From NCBI RefSeq assembly GCF_000282655.1, contig NZ_AKIV01000065.1, positions 1-64,000 of the forward strand: 64,000 nt of DNA, given 5' to 3'. Source of the DNA: Polaromonas sp. CF318 (GTDB lineage: Bacteria > Pseudomonadota > Gammaproteobacteria > Burkholderiales > Burkholderiaceae_C). Below, piece after piece: positions 42,277 through 53,058 of the stretch. A program made the translations under genes and the position numbers. The notes beneath the pieces were generated by a model that was not told the DNA's origin, ran no database searches, and saw nothing but the letters and a program-made list of their open reading frames with translations. Numbering within the stretch: the first letter of the stretch is position 1; every line of letters starts with the position of its first letter.

Positions 42277-44046
42277 TTACGGCGCGGCCCGCTCGACCAG
42301 GTACTCTTTGGCGTACCAGAAGGTCTCCGGCGATTTGAAGGCGCCCAGCGTACCTTCTTTTTCGTCCTGGCGCGAACGCAGGTCCCAGCGCTCGTCGATG
42401 ACGCGGCACTGCTCGCAGGGCTTTTGCCCCGGGCGGCGCTGCACCAGGGCGTAGCGCGTGCTCTTGAAGAGCGCATCCACGTCCTGGTAGTCCACCGGCT
42501 GCGCGGCAAAGTAGGGAACGATTTTGGCGCCGGGGATGATGAATTCGTAGCGCTCGAAATGCCCGTTGAAATTGCTGGGCACGGCCACGGCCTGGCCTTT
42601 GAGCAGCGTATTGGTCTCCGCGCGGAAGCGGCCCATGTCGCCGTTGAAGGGCGCGGTGACCCAGGCCAGCGCGAACAGCACGGCGAAGCTGCTGAGCGCG
42701 GCGACGGGGCGGGTCCATCGGGGCTTGGCCATGCCCGTGATGCAGGCGGCGGCCAGCACGGCCAGGAAGGCCCAGTACAGCGGCGAGAACAGCCAGGCGT
42801 CCTGCGTGGCGCGCACGCCGCCATAGCCGATCAGACCCATGGCCAGCGCGCCTATCAGGCAGATCACCAGGGTCAGGCTGAACCAGATGCGCGCGATGCG
42901 GTCCCAGTAGAGGGCGATCAGCACCGCCAGCGCCGGCATGGCGGGAATCAGGTAGCGTGTGGAGCGCTGCGTAGGCACCATGAACACCAGCGCGAAGGCC
43001 AGCAGCCAGATCCACAGGGCTTTTTCGGTGTCGCTGATGGTTTGCGGCGTGCCGCGGCGCTGGCGCCAGGCCTTCCACGCAGCCACGGTGCAGCCGACCG
43101 CGACGGGCAGCAGGAACAGCGCGTTGGAGTAATAGCCTGTGAGAATCGTCAGGATGCCGCTGCTGCCGCTGAAGGCAATGGCGAAGTAGCCTTTGGACGA
43201 ATTCATCTTGCCGGCGTTTTCGCCGACGACAAACTCGCGCCAGACTTCGCCCGGCTGCGGGTCTATGGCAAACCACAGGCCGAAAATCGCCAGGGCCAGC
43301 GCGCAGATCGCCGCCACCTTGAGGCCGTCGGCGACGATGCCGGGCCGGAAAAATTCCCAGGCCGGCTTGCGCGCACCCAGCAGCTGGTAGCACAGCGCCA
43401 GCGCGAAGCCGACCGGCACCACCATGACAAAAGACTTGTAAAGGCAGCCTATGCCGATGGCGATGCCCGCCAGCAGCGGAAACTGCCAGCGCGAGGTCAG
43501 CAGCCTGGCGGGCGACCAGGCAATCGCAAACAACACGCCGAACAGCCAGAAGGTTTCGGGCGCGCTGGTCAGGTAGGGCCGGCCGTAGCGGTAGGTGCTG
43601 AAGAAGGACAGGTAGACGATGGCGGCGATGGCACCCATGGCCAGGGCGTGGCGGCGGCGGTCGGCCGGCGCGGTTTCGCCCTGGACGATCTTCCAGGCCA
43701 GCAGCGCCGTCATCAGGGCGATGGCCCAGGTATAGGCAATGCTGGGCAGGCGAAGGTTCAGCAGCGTCCAGTGCTCGCCCCAGCCGCCGGCCACCATGGC
43801 CTGCCAGAACAGCACGGGCGGCTTGGTGTTGCGCATGAAGTCGTAGGAACTCACCAGCGGCAGCCATTTGCCGGTTTCCGCCGTCAGCCGCGCGATGTGG
43901 GCGTAGACCAACTCGTCGCCGTTGCGCGGAATGTGGTCGCCGCCCAGGCCGAACAGGTAGCCCAGGGCGACCAGCAGGGCCAGCCCTATCCAGATGCGGT
44001 GGGCGGGAAAGCGTGTTTTCAGGGGCTCAGGGCTTGTCATGGACAT
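42277..44046 (-). CDS. GT39/ArnT-like polyprenol-phosphate glycosyltransferase
   Basis: The 589-residue integral membrane GT-C enzyme has about twelve hydrophobic segments. The first periplasmic loop has the acidic motif in RNGDELVYAHIARL, followed by TKPPVLFWQ, the layout of ArnT and protein O-mannosyltransferase-like enzymes. These use undecaprenyl-phosphate sugars to modify lipid A or other envelope glycans. Start choice is between ATGs at 44046 and 44040; neither has a good ribosome site. Both overlap the end of gtrA, so translation is probably coupled. Confidence 0.82.
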   Translation of the reverse strand: MSMTSPEPLKTRFPAHRIWIGLALLVALGYLFGLGGDHIPRNGDELVYAHIARLTAETGKWLPLVSSYDFMRNTKPPVLFWQAMVAGGWGEHWTLLNLRLPSIAYTWAIALMTALLAWKIVQGETAPADRRRHALAMGAIAAIVYLSFFSTYRYGRPYLTSAPETFWLFGVLFAIAWSPARLLTSRWQFPLLAGIAIGIGCLYKSFVMVVPVGFALALCYQLLGARKPAWEFFRPGIVADGLKVAAICALALAIFGLWFAIDPQPGEVWREFVVGENAGKMNSSKGYFAIAFSGSSGILTILTGYYSNALFLLPVAVGCTVAAWKAWRQRRGTPQTISDTEKALWIWLLAFALVFMVPTQRSTRYLIPAMPALAVLIALYWDRIARIWFSLTLVICLIGALAMGLIGYGGVRATQDAWLFSPLYWAFLAVLAAACITGMAKPRWTRPVAALSSFAVLFALAWVTAPFNGDMGRFRAETNTLLKGQAVAVPSNFNGHFERYEFIIPGAKIVPYFAAQPVDYQDVDALFKSTRYALVQRRPGQKPCEQCRVIDERWDLRSRQDEKEGTLGAFKSPETFWYAKEYLVERAAP

Positions 44047-44560
44047 CGGTGGGCGGTGGGTGCGCGGCGGCATCGGCCACAATTTTGGCGCGGCGGCGGC
44101 GGAAAGTCATGCGGTCATTGGCCACAAAATTGCAGACGCTGGACAGCACGATGGCCAGCACATTGGCCAGCAGGTAGTGCATGTACAGGGCCAGCCATTT
44201 GGTCAGCAGCGACTGCAGCACGATGGCCAGGCCGGCGGCCATCACGTACTTGGCGAACAGGAACAGCGCCGAATGGTGGACTTCGTGCTTGCGGTCGCGC
44301 CAGGTCAGGCGCCGGTTCCAGTAGAAGTTGCTGATGGTGGCGACGGTGATCGCCAGCGCGATGGAGTAGTTGAGCCGGTCGTGGAAATCCACGATCCCGC
44401 TGAACAGAAACTCCTGCGCGAGGTACAGCACCGCGACGTTGACCACCGTGCCGCTGGCGCCCACCACACCGAACTTGATGAAGCGCCAGCGCACCATGGG
44501 CTGCAGGCGCTCGGGCAGGCGCCGTATGACGGCTTCGGCAAAGGATCGGAGTGTGGACAT
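44027..44560 (-). CDS. GtrA-family membrane protein
   Basis: The 177-residue protein has four membrane helices with the GtrA signature FGVVGASGTVVNVAVLYL and a NFYWNRRLTW motif after the second helix. GtrA-like proteins are thought to flip undecaprenyl-phosphate-linked sugars, supplying GT-C transferases such as the overlapping GT39 gene. The start at 44560 (MSTLRS) has no strong ribosome site; a GTG at 44599 is possible but would overlap the GT9 gene. A GtrB-type donor synthase is missing nearby. Confidence 0.82.
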   Translation of the reverse strand: MSTLRSFAEAVIRRLPERLQPMVRWRFIKFGVVGASGTVVNVAVLYLAQEFLFSGIVDFHDRLNYSIALAITVATISNFYWNRRLTWRDRKHEVHHSALFLFAKYVMAAGLAIVLQSLLTKWLALYMHYLLANVLAIVLSSVCNFVANDRMTFRRRRAKIVADAAAHPPPTDVHDKP

Positions 44561-44576
44561 CAGGGGGTGTGTGGAT

Positions 44577-45823
44577 TCAGGGCGCCGCCAGGCACTCACG
44601 CGCCTTGGCCAATACGGTGTCCGGTGCGATGACTTTCAGGCACTGGTTGTCGCCGTCGCAGTACGAAGAGCGGTGGTTGTAGGCGGTCAGGCAGGGCGAG
44701 CAGGGCCACTGGCTGTAAAAGGAATGGCATTGCGGCGTGAGCGGCGCATAGAGACCGGGCGTCTCGGGGCCGAACAGCATCAGCGTCCAGATCGGCGTGA
44801 GTGCCGCGAACTGGCCCGGCCCGCCGTCGTTGGTGACCAGCAGGCGCGCCACATGGAACAGCGCCAGCAGCTCGGAAATCGAGCGCGTGTAGCCGGTCAG
44901 GTCTATCACGGAGCTGGTCGGGCTGGCCGGGAAGCCGGCCTGCACGTCGGCCACCAGTTGCCGCGCCAGCGCCTGGTCGTCCTTCAGGCCTATCACGGCC
45001 ACGGCGCAGCCGTCGGCCACTAGGCCCCGGCACAGCGCGGTGTAGGAGTCCAGCGGCCAGGCTCGTATCGGCAGGATGCCGCCGCCCGGGTAGACCAGCA
45101 CCAGCGGCTTGCCGGCGATCGCGGGAAAGTCTTGCGCGAGCCGGGTCTGGATGCCAGGCACCAGTGCTGCATCCAGCTGCACATGCGGCGGCGGCTTGCC
45201 AGTACCGGCTGCTGGAAGGTTGGCCGGCAATTTGGACTTGGGCACGGCGGTCGAATCGATCGCCCGCGCCAGCGTCAGGAACTGCGCGCTGATGTGGTGG
45301 TACGGGTTGTAGGGTACGGGCCGGTTGATGTGCGAGCCCCGGTACAGGCCCTCTTGCGTATGGCGGTGAAAGCCCACGCGGATGCGCGCACCGCTGGCGT
45401 ACGACAACAGGCTGCTGATGCGCGAGAACAGTTCGCAGTCAATCGCGACATCAACATTCGCGCGGCGCAGCTCGCCAATCGCCTTCCACAAGCTGGAGAG
45501 CAGGCCACCCAGCGATTTGTCGTTCACCGTGTGTACGTTGGCCGGGTCCACGACCTTCATGAGGTCGAGGATTTCGCGATTCTTGCCGAACAGCAGGGCA
45601 TGCAGCGGTGCGTCGGGGTAGCGCTGCTTCAGGCGCGCAAACATCTCGTGGGCCAGCACCAGGCTGCCCATTTCCGACAGCAAGATCACCACGATGGCGC
45701 GTGGAGCCTGGTCCGCCTTGCCGTCCTTGCGAAAGCACCGTGCCACGGCGTCTACCGCAGAGACGGCCGCACACAGCGGGATACCGGCCCAGCGGTCTAT
45801 CCAACGTTGCAGCTTGATGTTCA

Positions 45824-45824
<1 letters not shown>
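44577..45824 (-). CDS. Glycosyltransferase family 9 (heptosyltransferase-like)
   Basis: The 415-residue enzyme of the GT-B fold resembles heptosyltransferases I/II. The N-terminal Rossmann part contains LLSEMGSLVLAHEMFARL. The C-terminal nucleotide-sugar part has LVYPGGGILPIRAWPLDSY and the conserved LLVTNDGGPGQFAALT. It likely adds a heptose or related sugar to LPS core. A Cys-rich C-terminal segment (SPCLTAYNHRSSYCDGDNQC) is typical of a subset of such enzymes. Its ATG shares one base with the tgt stop (TAATG at 45822–45826). Confidence 0.83.
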
Positions 45825-47029
<1,205 letters not shown>

Positions 47030-47038
47030 TCAGGCAGG

Positions 47039-48091
47039 TTAAGAGGGGGTTTTGCGCGCCAGCAGCATGGCGTCGCCATAGCTGAAAAAGCGGTAACGCT
47101 GGGTGATCGCATGTCGGTACAGCGCCATGATGTGCTCATAGCCCGAAAACGCGCTGACCAGCATCATCAAGGTGCTTTTGGGCAGGTGAAAGTTGGTCAG
47201 CAGCAGGTCCACCACGGCGAACTCAAAGCCCGGCGTGATGAAGATATTGGTGTCATTGCACTCGGGGCCGAACTTGGCGCGCGACTCCAGCGCGCGGACC
47301 GTGGTCGTGCCTACCGCCACCACGCGGCCGCCGCGCGCCTTGCAGGCGGCAATCGCTTCCCGTGTGGCCGGGGGCACCTCAAAGCGCTCAAAGTGCATGG
47401 TGTGCTCGGCGATGTTCTCGGCCTTGACCGGCTGGAAGGTGCCCGCGCCCACATGCAGGGTCACGCTGGCGCGCCGGATGCCGCGCGCTTCCAGCTCGGC
47501 CAGCACGGCCTCGTCAAAATGCAGCGCGGCCGTGGGCGCCGCCACGGCGCCGGGGTTTTTGGCAAATACGGTCTGGTAACGCTGCTCGTCCTCGGCGGAA
47601 TCGGTGTGGGTGATGTAAGGCGGCAGCGGCACATGGCCGTGCTGGGCCATCAACGCATAGGGGTCGCTGCTCAGGCGAAAGCGGTACAGCGGCCCGCTTT
47701 CCTCGGGCCAGCGGCCCAGCAAGGTGGCGGTGAAGCCGCCGTCCATTTGCAGCACCGCGCCCGGCAGCGGTTTTTTGCTGACTTTCATATGGGCGGCAAC
47801 TTCGTGGCCCTGGTCCGCATGTGGCGACAGCACCCGCTCAATCAGCAGCTCCAGCTTGCCGCCGCTGGCTTTCTGGCCGAAGAGGCGGGCCTTGACCACC
47901 TTGGTGTCGTTAAAGACCAGCAGGTCGCCGGGTTGCAGCAGGCCGGGGAGTTCGGTGAAGCGCCGGTCCACCGGCGGGCTTTCGCGCCCGTCGAGCAGGC
48001 GCGAGGCGCTGCGCTGGGCGGCGGGGTGTTGGGCTATGAGTTCTTCGGGCAGCGTGAAATCAAAATCGCCTAGGCTGAAATGCGTTTTCAT
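47039..48091 (-). CDS. queA: S-adenosylmethionine:tRNA ribosyltransferase-isomerase
   Basis: QueA transfers and isomerises the ribosyl moiety of SAM to preQ1-tRNA, forming epoxyqueuosine, the step after TGT. The 350-residue protein has the typical N-terminal [14 protein letters not shown], the central [11 protein letters not shown] block and the C-terminal [20 protein letters not shown] chose the ATG at 48091 by family N-terminus ([12 protein letters not shown]); no ribosome site is visible upstream. The start codon lies only 17 bases from the divergent recG start, so the two promoters must overlap or lie inside the opposite gene. Confidence 0.95.
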   Translation of the reverse strand: MKTHFSLGDFDFTLPEELIAQHPAAQRSASRLLDGRESPPVDRRFTELPGLLQPGDLLVFNDTKVVKARLFGQKASGGKLELLIERVLSPHADQGHEVAAHMKVSKKPLPGAVLQMDGGFTATLLGRWPEESGPLYRFRLSSDPYALMAQHGHVPLPPYITHTDSAEDEQRYQTVFAKNPGAVAAPTAALHFDEAVLAELEARGIRRASVTLHVGAGTFQPVKAENIAEHTMHFERFEVPPATREAIAACKARGGRVVAVGTTTVRALESRAKFGPECNDTNIFITPGFEFAVVDLLLTNFHLPKSTLMMLVSAFSGYEHIMALYRHAITQRYRFFSYGDAMLLARKTPS

Positions 48092-48108
48092 GAAGGCACA
48101 ATTGTCCC

Positions 48109-50253
48109 ATGTCGCCACTTGGTGCTCCCGCCCGCAAAACCGCCCCGCCCGCGGCCGGGGAACCGGCCGCGGGCGGGGCCAGGCCTGAAAAAGCCCCGGC
48201 CAAGTCGCCGGCGCAAAAAGCTCTGGAAAAGCTGGGCCTGCGCCGCGACATCGACCTGGCCTTGCATTTGCCCCTGCGCTACGAGGACGAAACCCGCATC
48301 GTGCGCCTGGCCGACACCCGCGACGGCGACCTGGCGCAGATCGAGGGCGTGGTGACGCACAGCGACGTCGCTTTCCGCCCGCGCCGCCAGCTGCGTGTGG
48401 TGGTGGACGACGGCAGCGGCACCTGCACGCTGCGCTTCCTCAATTTTTATCCGGCGCACCAGAAGACCCTCAGCGTGGGCGCGCGCGTGCGTGTGCGTGG
48501 CGAGGTCCGCGGCGGTTTTGTCAGCCGCGAAATGATTCACCCGAGCTTCAGGTTGGCAGAGGGCGACCTGCCCGGGGCGCTGACGCCGGTATACCCCACG
48601 GTAGCGGCCCTGCCGCAAAACTATCTGCGCAAGGCGGTGCTCAGCGGGCTCGCCCGCGCCGACCTGCGCGAGACGATTCCCCCGGAAATCCTGGACCAGC
48701 ACCTGCCCCAGCTCCAGTGGAGCTTGCGCGAAGCGCTGCGGTTCCTGCACCACCCCACGCCCGACGTGTCGCTGGCCACGCTGGAAGACCGCAGCCACCC
48801 GGCCTGGCAGCGCCTGAAAGCCGAGGAACTGCTGGCCCAGCAGCTGTCGCAGCTGCAGGCCAGGCGCATACGCGCGGCCATGCGCGCGCCGGCGCTCACG
48901 GGCCCGGCCATGCGCGGCCCGCAATGCACGCTGGAAGCGCAGTTGCTGGAGCGCCTGCCCTTTCGGCTCACCGCAGCCCAGCAGCGCGTCTGCGGTGAGA
49001 TCGAGGCGGACCTGAAGAAAAACATCCCCATGCACCGCCTGCTGCAGGGCGATGTGGGCGCCGGCAAGACCGTGGTGGCGGCGCTGGCTGCGGCCCGCTG
49101 CATGGACGCGGGCTGGCAGTGCGCGCTGATGGCGCCCACCGAAATCCTGGCCGAGCAGCATTTCCGCAAGCTGATCGGCTGGCTGGAACCCCTGGGCATC
49201 AAGACCGCCTGGCTGACCGGCAGCCAGAAGGCCAAGGAGCGGCGCGAGATGCTGGCGATGATTGAAAGCGGCGACGCCGGCCTGGTGGTGGGCACACACG
49301 CGGTGATCCAGGACAAGGTGAAGTTCAAAAACCTGGCGCTGGCCATCATCGACGAGCAGCACCGCTTCGGCGTGGCGCAGCGCCTGGCCCTGCGCAGCAA
49401 AATGACTGAAGGCGGCGAAGAACCACACTTGCTCATGATGACGGCCACGCCGATTCCGCGCACCCTGGCCATGAGTTATTACGCCGACCTCGACGTTTCC
49501 ACCATCGACGAGCTGCCGCCCGGCCGCACGCCCATTGTGACCAAGGTGGTCAGCGACGCGCGGCGCGACGAAGTGATCGCGCGCATACGCGGCCAGCTCG
49601 CCGAGGGGCGACAGATTTACTGGGTCTGCCCGCTGATCGAGGAAAGCGAGTCTATAGACCTGGTCAACGCGACTCAGACCCACGAAGCGCTGGGCGCGGC
49701 ATTGCCCGGCGTGATGGTCGGTTTGCTGCATTCGCGCATGCCGCTGGCTGAAAAAAAGGCCGTGATGGCGCTGTTCACCGGTGGGCAGATGGGCGTGCTG
49801 GTCAGCACCACGGTGATCGAGGTGGGCGTGGACGTGCCCAATGCCTCGCTGATGGTGATAGAGCACGCCGAGCGTTTCGGCCTGAGCCAGTTGCACCAGC
49901 TGCGCGGCCGGGTCGGGCGCGGGGCGGCGGCTTCGGCCTGCGTGCTGCTGTATTCCACCGGCGATGCGCCCCGGCTCGGCGAGATGGCGCGCGAGCGCCT
50001 CAAGGCCATGGCGCAGACCAACGACGGCTTCGAGATCGCCCGGCGTGACCTGGAAATCCGCGGGCCGGGCGAATTCCTGGGCGCGCGGCAGTCGGGCGCG
50101 CCCTTGCTGCGTTTTGCCGACCTGGCCACCGACACGGAGTTGCTGGCCTGGGCGCGTGGCCTGGCTCCCGCCATGCTGGACAGGCACACCGAACTGGCGC
50201 ACCGGCACGTTCTGCGCTGGCTGGGCGGCAAGGCTGAATACCTGAAAGCCTGA
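48109..50253 (+). CDS. recG: ATP-dependent DNA helicase RecG
   Basis: RecG remodels stalled replication forks and branched DNA. The 714-residue product has an Ala/Pro/Gly-rich N-terminal extension (1–35) and the wedge/OB domain (about 60–160). Helicase motifs follow: Walker [13 protein letters not shown] in motif [12 protein letters not shown] in motif III and [12 protein letters not shown] in motif VI. It is about 20 residues longer than E. coli RecG because of the N-terminal extension, which is partly encoded by a perfect 17-bp hairpin. oxyR follows after 48 bases. Confidence 0.95.
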   Translation: MSPLGAPARKTAPPAAGEPAAGGARPEKAPAKSPAQKALEKLGLRRDIDLALHLPLRYEDETRIVRLADTRDGDLAQIEGVVTHSDVAFRPRRQLRVVVDDGSGTCTLRFLNFYPAHQKTLSVGARVRVRGEVRGGFVSREMIHPSFRLAEGDLPGALTPVYPTVAALPQNYLRKAVLSGLARADLRETIPPEILDQHLPQLQWSLREALRFLHHPTPDVSLATLEDRSHPAWQRLKAEELLAQQLSQLQARRIRAAMRAPALTGPAMRGPQCTLEAQLLERLPFRLTAAQQRVCGEIEADLKKNIPMHRLLQGDVGAGKTVVAALAAARCMDAGWQCALMAPTEILAEQHFRKLIGWLEPLGIKTAWLTGSQKAKERREMLAMIESGDAGLVVGTHAVIQDKVKFKNLALAIIDEQHRFGVAQRLALRSKMTEGGEEPHLLMMTATPIPRTLAMSYYADLDVSTIDELPPGRTPIVTKVVSDARRDEVIARIRGQLAEGRQIYWVCPLIEESESIDLVNATQTHEALGAALPGVMVGLLHSRMPLAEKKAVMALFTGGQMGVLVSTTVIEVGVDVPNASLMVIEHAERFGLSQLHQLRGRVGRGAAASACVLLYSTGDAPRLGEMARERLKAMAQTNDGFEIARRDLEIRGPGEFLGARQSGAPLLRFADLATDTELLAWARGLAPAMLDRHTELAHRHVLRWLGGKAEYLKA
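48142..48179. repeat. Perfect 17-bp hairpin inside the 5' end of recG
   Basis: The arm at 48142–48158 (GCCCCGCCCGCGGCCGG) is the exact reverse complement of 48163–48179. The arms are separated by the tetraloop GGAA, a GNRA type in the recG mRNA. It covers codons about 12–24 of recG, encoding an Ala/Pro/Gly stretch. The structure is 100 % G+C in the stem and lies 33 bases after the start codon. Confidence 0.9.
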
Positions 50254-50301
50254 GCGCCATTCCTGTGGCACGGCGATTGAGAAAAGCAGCACAATAAGCC
50301 C

Positions 50302-51300
50302 ATGACGCTGACCGAACTCAAATACATCGTCGCCGTTGCCCGGGAAAAGCATTTCGGCAAGGGCGCCGATGCCTGCCATGTTTCCCAGCCCACGCTCAGT
50401 GTGGCCATCAAGAAGCTGGAAGAGGAGTTGCAGGTCAAGCTGTTTGAGCGCAATGCCAATGAAATCACGGTCACCCCGCTGGGCGAGGAGATCGTGCGCC
50501 AGGCCCAGAGCGTGCTCGAGCAGGCCGACAACATCCGCGAAATCGCCAAGCGCGGCAAGGACCCGCTGTCCGGCCCGCTGCGCCTGGGCGTCATTTACAC
50601 CATAGGCCCCTACCTGCTGCCCGACCTGGTGCGCCAGGCCATCGCGATGACGCCGCAGATGCCGCTGATGCTGCAGGAGAACTTCACCGTCAAGCTGCTC
50701 GAGGAGCTGCGTACCGGCGAGATCGACTGTGCCATCCTGGCCGAGCCCTTCCCGGACGCCAACCTGGCGATCGCGCCGCTCTACGACGAGCCCTTCATGG
50801 CGGCCGTGCCCAGCGCGCATGCGCTGGCCGCGCGCGGCGGAGTGACAGCCGAGGAGCTCAAGAAGGAAACCATGCTGCTGCTGGGTACCGGCCACTGCTT
50901 TCGCGACCATGTGCTGGAGGTCTGCCCCGAGTTCGCGCGCTTTTCCAGCAGCGCCGAGGGCATCAGCAAAAGCTTTGAGGGCTCCTCGCTGGAGACCATC
51001 AAGCACATGGTGGCGGCCGGCATGGGCATTACGCTGGTACCCCGTTTGGGCGTGCCCAAGGAAGCGCTGGCCGAGCAGGCCGCCGCCAAAAAGGCGGTGA
51101 AAGGAAAAACCGCCCCAGGCCGCGGCAAGGTGGCCGCAGAGCAACCTTCGTTTATCAAATACCTGCCCTTCGAGGGCGAGGTGCCGAGCCGGCGCGTGGT
51201 ACTGGCCTGGCGGCGCAGCTTCACGCGTTATGAGGCCATCGCCGCGCTGCGCAACGCCATCTACGCCTGCGAGCTGCCCGGCGTCATCCGGCTGTCTTGA
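50302..51300 (+). CDS. oxyR: Hydrogen-peroxide-sensing LysR regulator OxyR
   Basis: OxyR activates peroxide-defence genes when a Cys pair is oxidised. The 332-residue product has the LysR winged helix (about 1–60). The redox pair is Cys199 and Cys208 in GTGHCFRDHVLEVCP, the same numbering as in E. coli. Compared with the usual protein it carries a Lys/Ala/Gly-rich insertion of about 28 residues (255–283) before the final strand. dps lies immediately downstream, a classic OxyR target. The gene starts 48 bases after recG. Confidence 0.94.
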   Translation: MTLTELKYIVAVAREKHFGKGADACHVSQPTLSVAIKKLEEELQVKLFERNANEITVTPLGEEIVRQAQSVLEQADNIREIAKRGKDPLSGPLRLGVIYTIGPYLLPDLVRQAIAMTPQMPLMLQENFTVKLLEELRTGEIDCAILAEPFPDANLAIAPLYDEPFMAAVPSAHALAARGGVTAEELKKETMLLLGTGHCFRDHVLEVCPEFARFSSSAEGISKSFEGSSLETIKHMVAAGMGITLVPRLGVPKEALAEQAAAKKAVKGKTAPGRGKVAAEQPSFIKYLPFEGEVPSRRVVLAWRRSFTRYEAIAALRNAIYACELPGVIRLS

Positions 51301-51392
51301 ATCCCGCCTATGACGCGTATTGGCGGCGGCTGTTGCGGCCGTCATCCCGATTTCGTTAAAGTTGCCCCTGAATTTTTAAAAAAGGAAACACC

Positions 51393-51917
51393 ATGGCCAA
51401 GTCTTCCGCCAAACCCGCCGGCAAATCCGCCGGGAAAGCCGCACCCTCCATCAACATCGGCATCAGCGAAAAAGACCGCGCGGCCATCGCCAAGGGCCTG
51501 AGCCGCCTGCTGGCCGACACCTACACGCTTTACCTCACCACCCACAACTTCCACTGGAATGTGACGGGCCCCATGTTCAACACCCTGCACCTGATGTTCA
51601 TGACGCAGTACACCGAACTCTGGGTCGCGGTCGACCCCGTCGCCGAACGCATACGCTCGCTGGGCCATCCCGCGCCGGGCTCTTATGCGCAGTTCAGCAA
51701 GCTGGCTTCGATTCCCGATGTGCCGGTGGTGCCGCCCAAGGCGCTCGAGATGGTGCGTATCCTGGTGCAGGGCCATGAGGCCGTGGCGCGCACTGCGCGA
51801 GAGCTGTTTCCGCTGGCGGACAAGGCCGGTGACGAACCGACGGCCGATTTGCTGACGCAGCGCCTGACGGTGCACGAGCAGACCGCGTGGATGCTGCGCT
51901 CGCTGCTTGAAGAATAA
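51393..51917 (+). CDS. dps: DNA-protecting ferritin-like protein Dps
   Basis: Dps dodecamers oxidise and store iron with peroxide and protect DNA. In the 174-residue product the inter-subunit ferroxidase ligands are all present: His54 in HWNV, His66 in LHLMF, Asp81 and Glu85 in VDPVAERI. The N-terminus (1–18) is Lys/Ala-rich and could bind DNA. AAAGGAAA precedes the ATG. Position directly after oxyR supports peroxide induction. Its end overlaps the ubiA start by 11 bases, which is an unusual pairing. Confidence 0.94.
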   Translation: MAKSSAKPAGKSAGKAAPSINIGISEKDRAAIAKGLSRLLADTYTLYLTTHNFHWNVTGPMFNTLHLMFMTQYTELWVAVDPVAERIRSLGHPAPGSYAQFSKLASIPDVPVVPPKALEMVRILVQGHEAVARTARELFPLADKAGDEPTADLLTQRLTVHEQTAWMLRSLLEE

Positions 51918-52767
51918 GCTCGCCCTCTATCTTCAGCTGATCCGCTGGAACCGCCCGGCGGGCTGGCTGCTGCTGCTGTGGCCCACGCTGTCGGCGCTGT
52001 GGGTGGCTTCGCACGGCTTTCCGGGCTGGCACCTGCTGGCGGTGTTCACGCTGGGAACCATCCTGATGCGCAGCGCGGGCTGCTGCGTCAACGACGTGGC
52101 TGACCGGGACTTCGACCGCCACGTCAAACGCACGGCCCAGCGGCCGGTCACCAGCGGGGCGCTCTCGGTGCGCGAAGCGCTCATCGTCGGCGCGGTGCTC
52201 GCGCTGCTGGCCTTCGGCCTGGTGCTCACCACCAATACAGCCACCGTCACCTGGTCGTTCGCGGCGCTGGCGATCGCGCTGGCCTACCCTTTCGCCAAGC
52301 GCTATGTGTCCATGCCGCAGGCCGTGCTGGGCGTGGCCTTCAGTTTCGGCATTCCCATGGCTTTTGCCGCCGTGCAGTCGCGTGTGCCGCTGCTGGCGTG
52401 GGTGCTGTTGCTGGGCAACCTGTTCTGGGTGGTGGCTTACGACACCGAATACGCCATGGTGGACCGTGACGACGACCTCAAGATAGGCATGAAGACCTCG
52501 GCCATCACGCTGGGCCGCTTCGACGTGGCGGCGGTGATGTTTTGCTATGCGGCCTACCTGGCGATCTGGGCCTGGGCCTTGCCGGACATGGTGCGGCAAT
52601 CACTGGTTTTTTGGGTCGCCATGGGCCTGGCCCTGTTGCAGGCCTTGTGGCATGGCTGGCTGATCCGCAAGCGCGAGCGCGAGGACTGCTTCAAGGCTTT
52701 TCGCCTTAACCACTGGCTGGGGTTTGCGGTGTTTGCGGGCATCGCCTTGTCTTATCTGGGCCGCTGA
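51907..52767 (+). CDS. ubiA: 4-hydroxybenzoate polyprenyltransferase
   Basis: UbiA attaches the polyprenyl chain to 4-hydroxybenzoate in ubiquinone synthesis. The 286-residue membrane protein has about eight helices and both Asp-rich motifs, NDVADRDFD in the first half and [12 protein letters not shown] in the second. The likely initiation codon is TTG at 51907, inside the end of dps. The resulting N-terminus ([26 protein letters not shown]) fits the family and no later ATG would preserve helix 1. Translation is therefore probably coupled to dps. Confidence 0.92.
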   Translation: MKNKLALYLQLIRWNRPAGWLLLLWPTLSALWVASHGFPGWHLLAVFTLGTILMRSAGCCVNDVADRDFDRHVKRTAQRPVTSGALSVREALIVGAVLALLAFGLVLTTNTATVTWSFAALAIALAYPFAKRYVSMPQAVLGVAFSFGIPMAFAAVQSRVPLLAWVLLLGNLFWVVAYDTEYAMVDRDDDLKIGMKTSAITLGRFDVAAVMFCYAAYLAIWAWALPDMVRQSLVFWVAMGLALLQALWHGWLIRKREREDCFKAFRLNHWLGFAVFAGIALSYLGR

Positions 52768-52793
52768 CCGCGCCAGGCCCGGAAGGCGCCCAT

Positions 52794-52821
52794 AAAAAAG
52801 CCCGCTCGAAGCGGGCTTTTT
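52794..52821. terminator. Bidirectional intrinsic terminator
   Basis: GCCCGCT (52800–52806) and AGCGGGC (52810–52816) form a perfect 7-bp stem with loop CGA. It is followed by TTTTT on the plus strand and preceded by AAAAAA, so it also works on the minus strand. It lies between ubiA (plus) and the small exported protein (minus). Confidence 0.93.
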
Positions 52822-52836
52822 GCGTCAGCGTGCTGC

Positions 52837-53058
52837 TTAGACGGCGGCTTTTTTAGCCTTGGCCTTGCGCTTGGCCTTCTTGGTGGCCTTTGCCTTGGCG
52901 GGAGCGGCGGCCTTTTTCTCAGGGGCTGCTGCGGGTGCAGGCGCTGCCGCTGGTGCGGCGGCGGGAGCGGCGGCCTGGGCCGATGCGGACGTGGAAATCA
53001 CGGCCAGGGGCATGGCGAGGACGGCTGCGCTGATGAGGGTGGACAGGACTTTGTTCAT
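52837..53058 (-). CDS. Small exported Ala/Lys-rich protein
   Basis: The 73-residue protein has a signal peptide (about 1–27, ending ASA). The mature part of about 46 residues is made almost only of Ala, Pro and Lys, ending in a KATKKAKRKAKAKKA-like basic tail. If exported, it would be a short cationic peptide in the periplasm or cell surface. GGAG precedes the ATG at 53058. A terminator follows the stop. Longer upstream frames are noise. The function is unknown; histone-like or envelope-charge roles are speculation. Confidence 0.7.
   Translation of the reverse strand: MNKVLSTLISAAVLAMPLAVISTSASAQAAAPAAAPAAAPAPAAAPEKKAAAPAKAKATKKAKRKAKAKKAAV

Noticed and set aside
41441-43867. 808-codon minus-strand frame joining the cysteine-hydrolase lipoprotein to upstream sequence
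   Set aside because: Only the part from 42229 down is real, with its own ribosome site and lipobox. Upstream it is an out-of-phase reading of the GT39 gene.
48088-51345. 1085-codon open frame on the minus strand across recG and oxyR
   Set aside because: It is antisense to two well-supported genes, rich in His/Arg/Gln/Gly as expected from reading a high-GC gene backwards, and has no domain.
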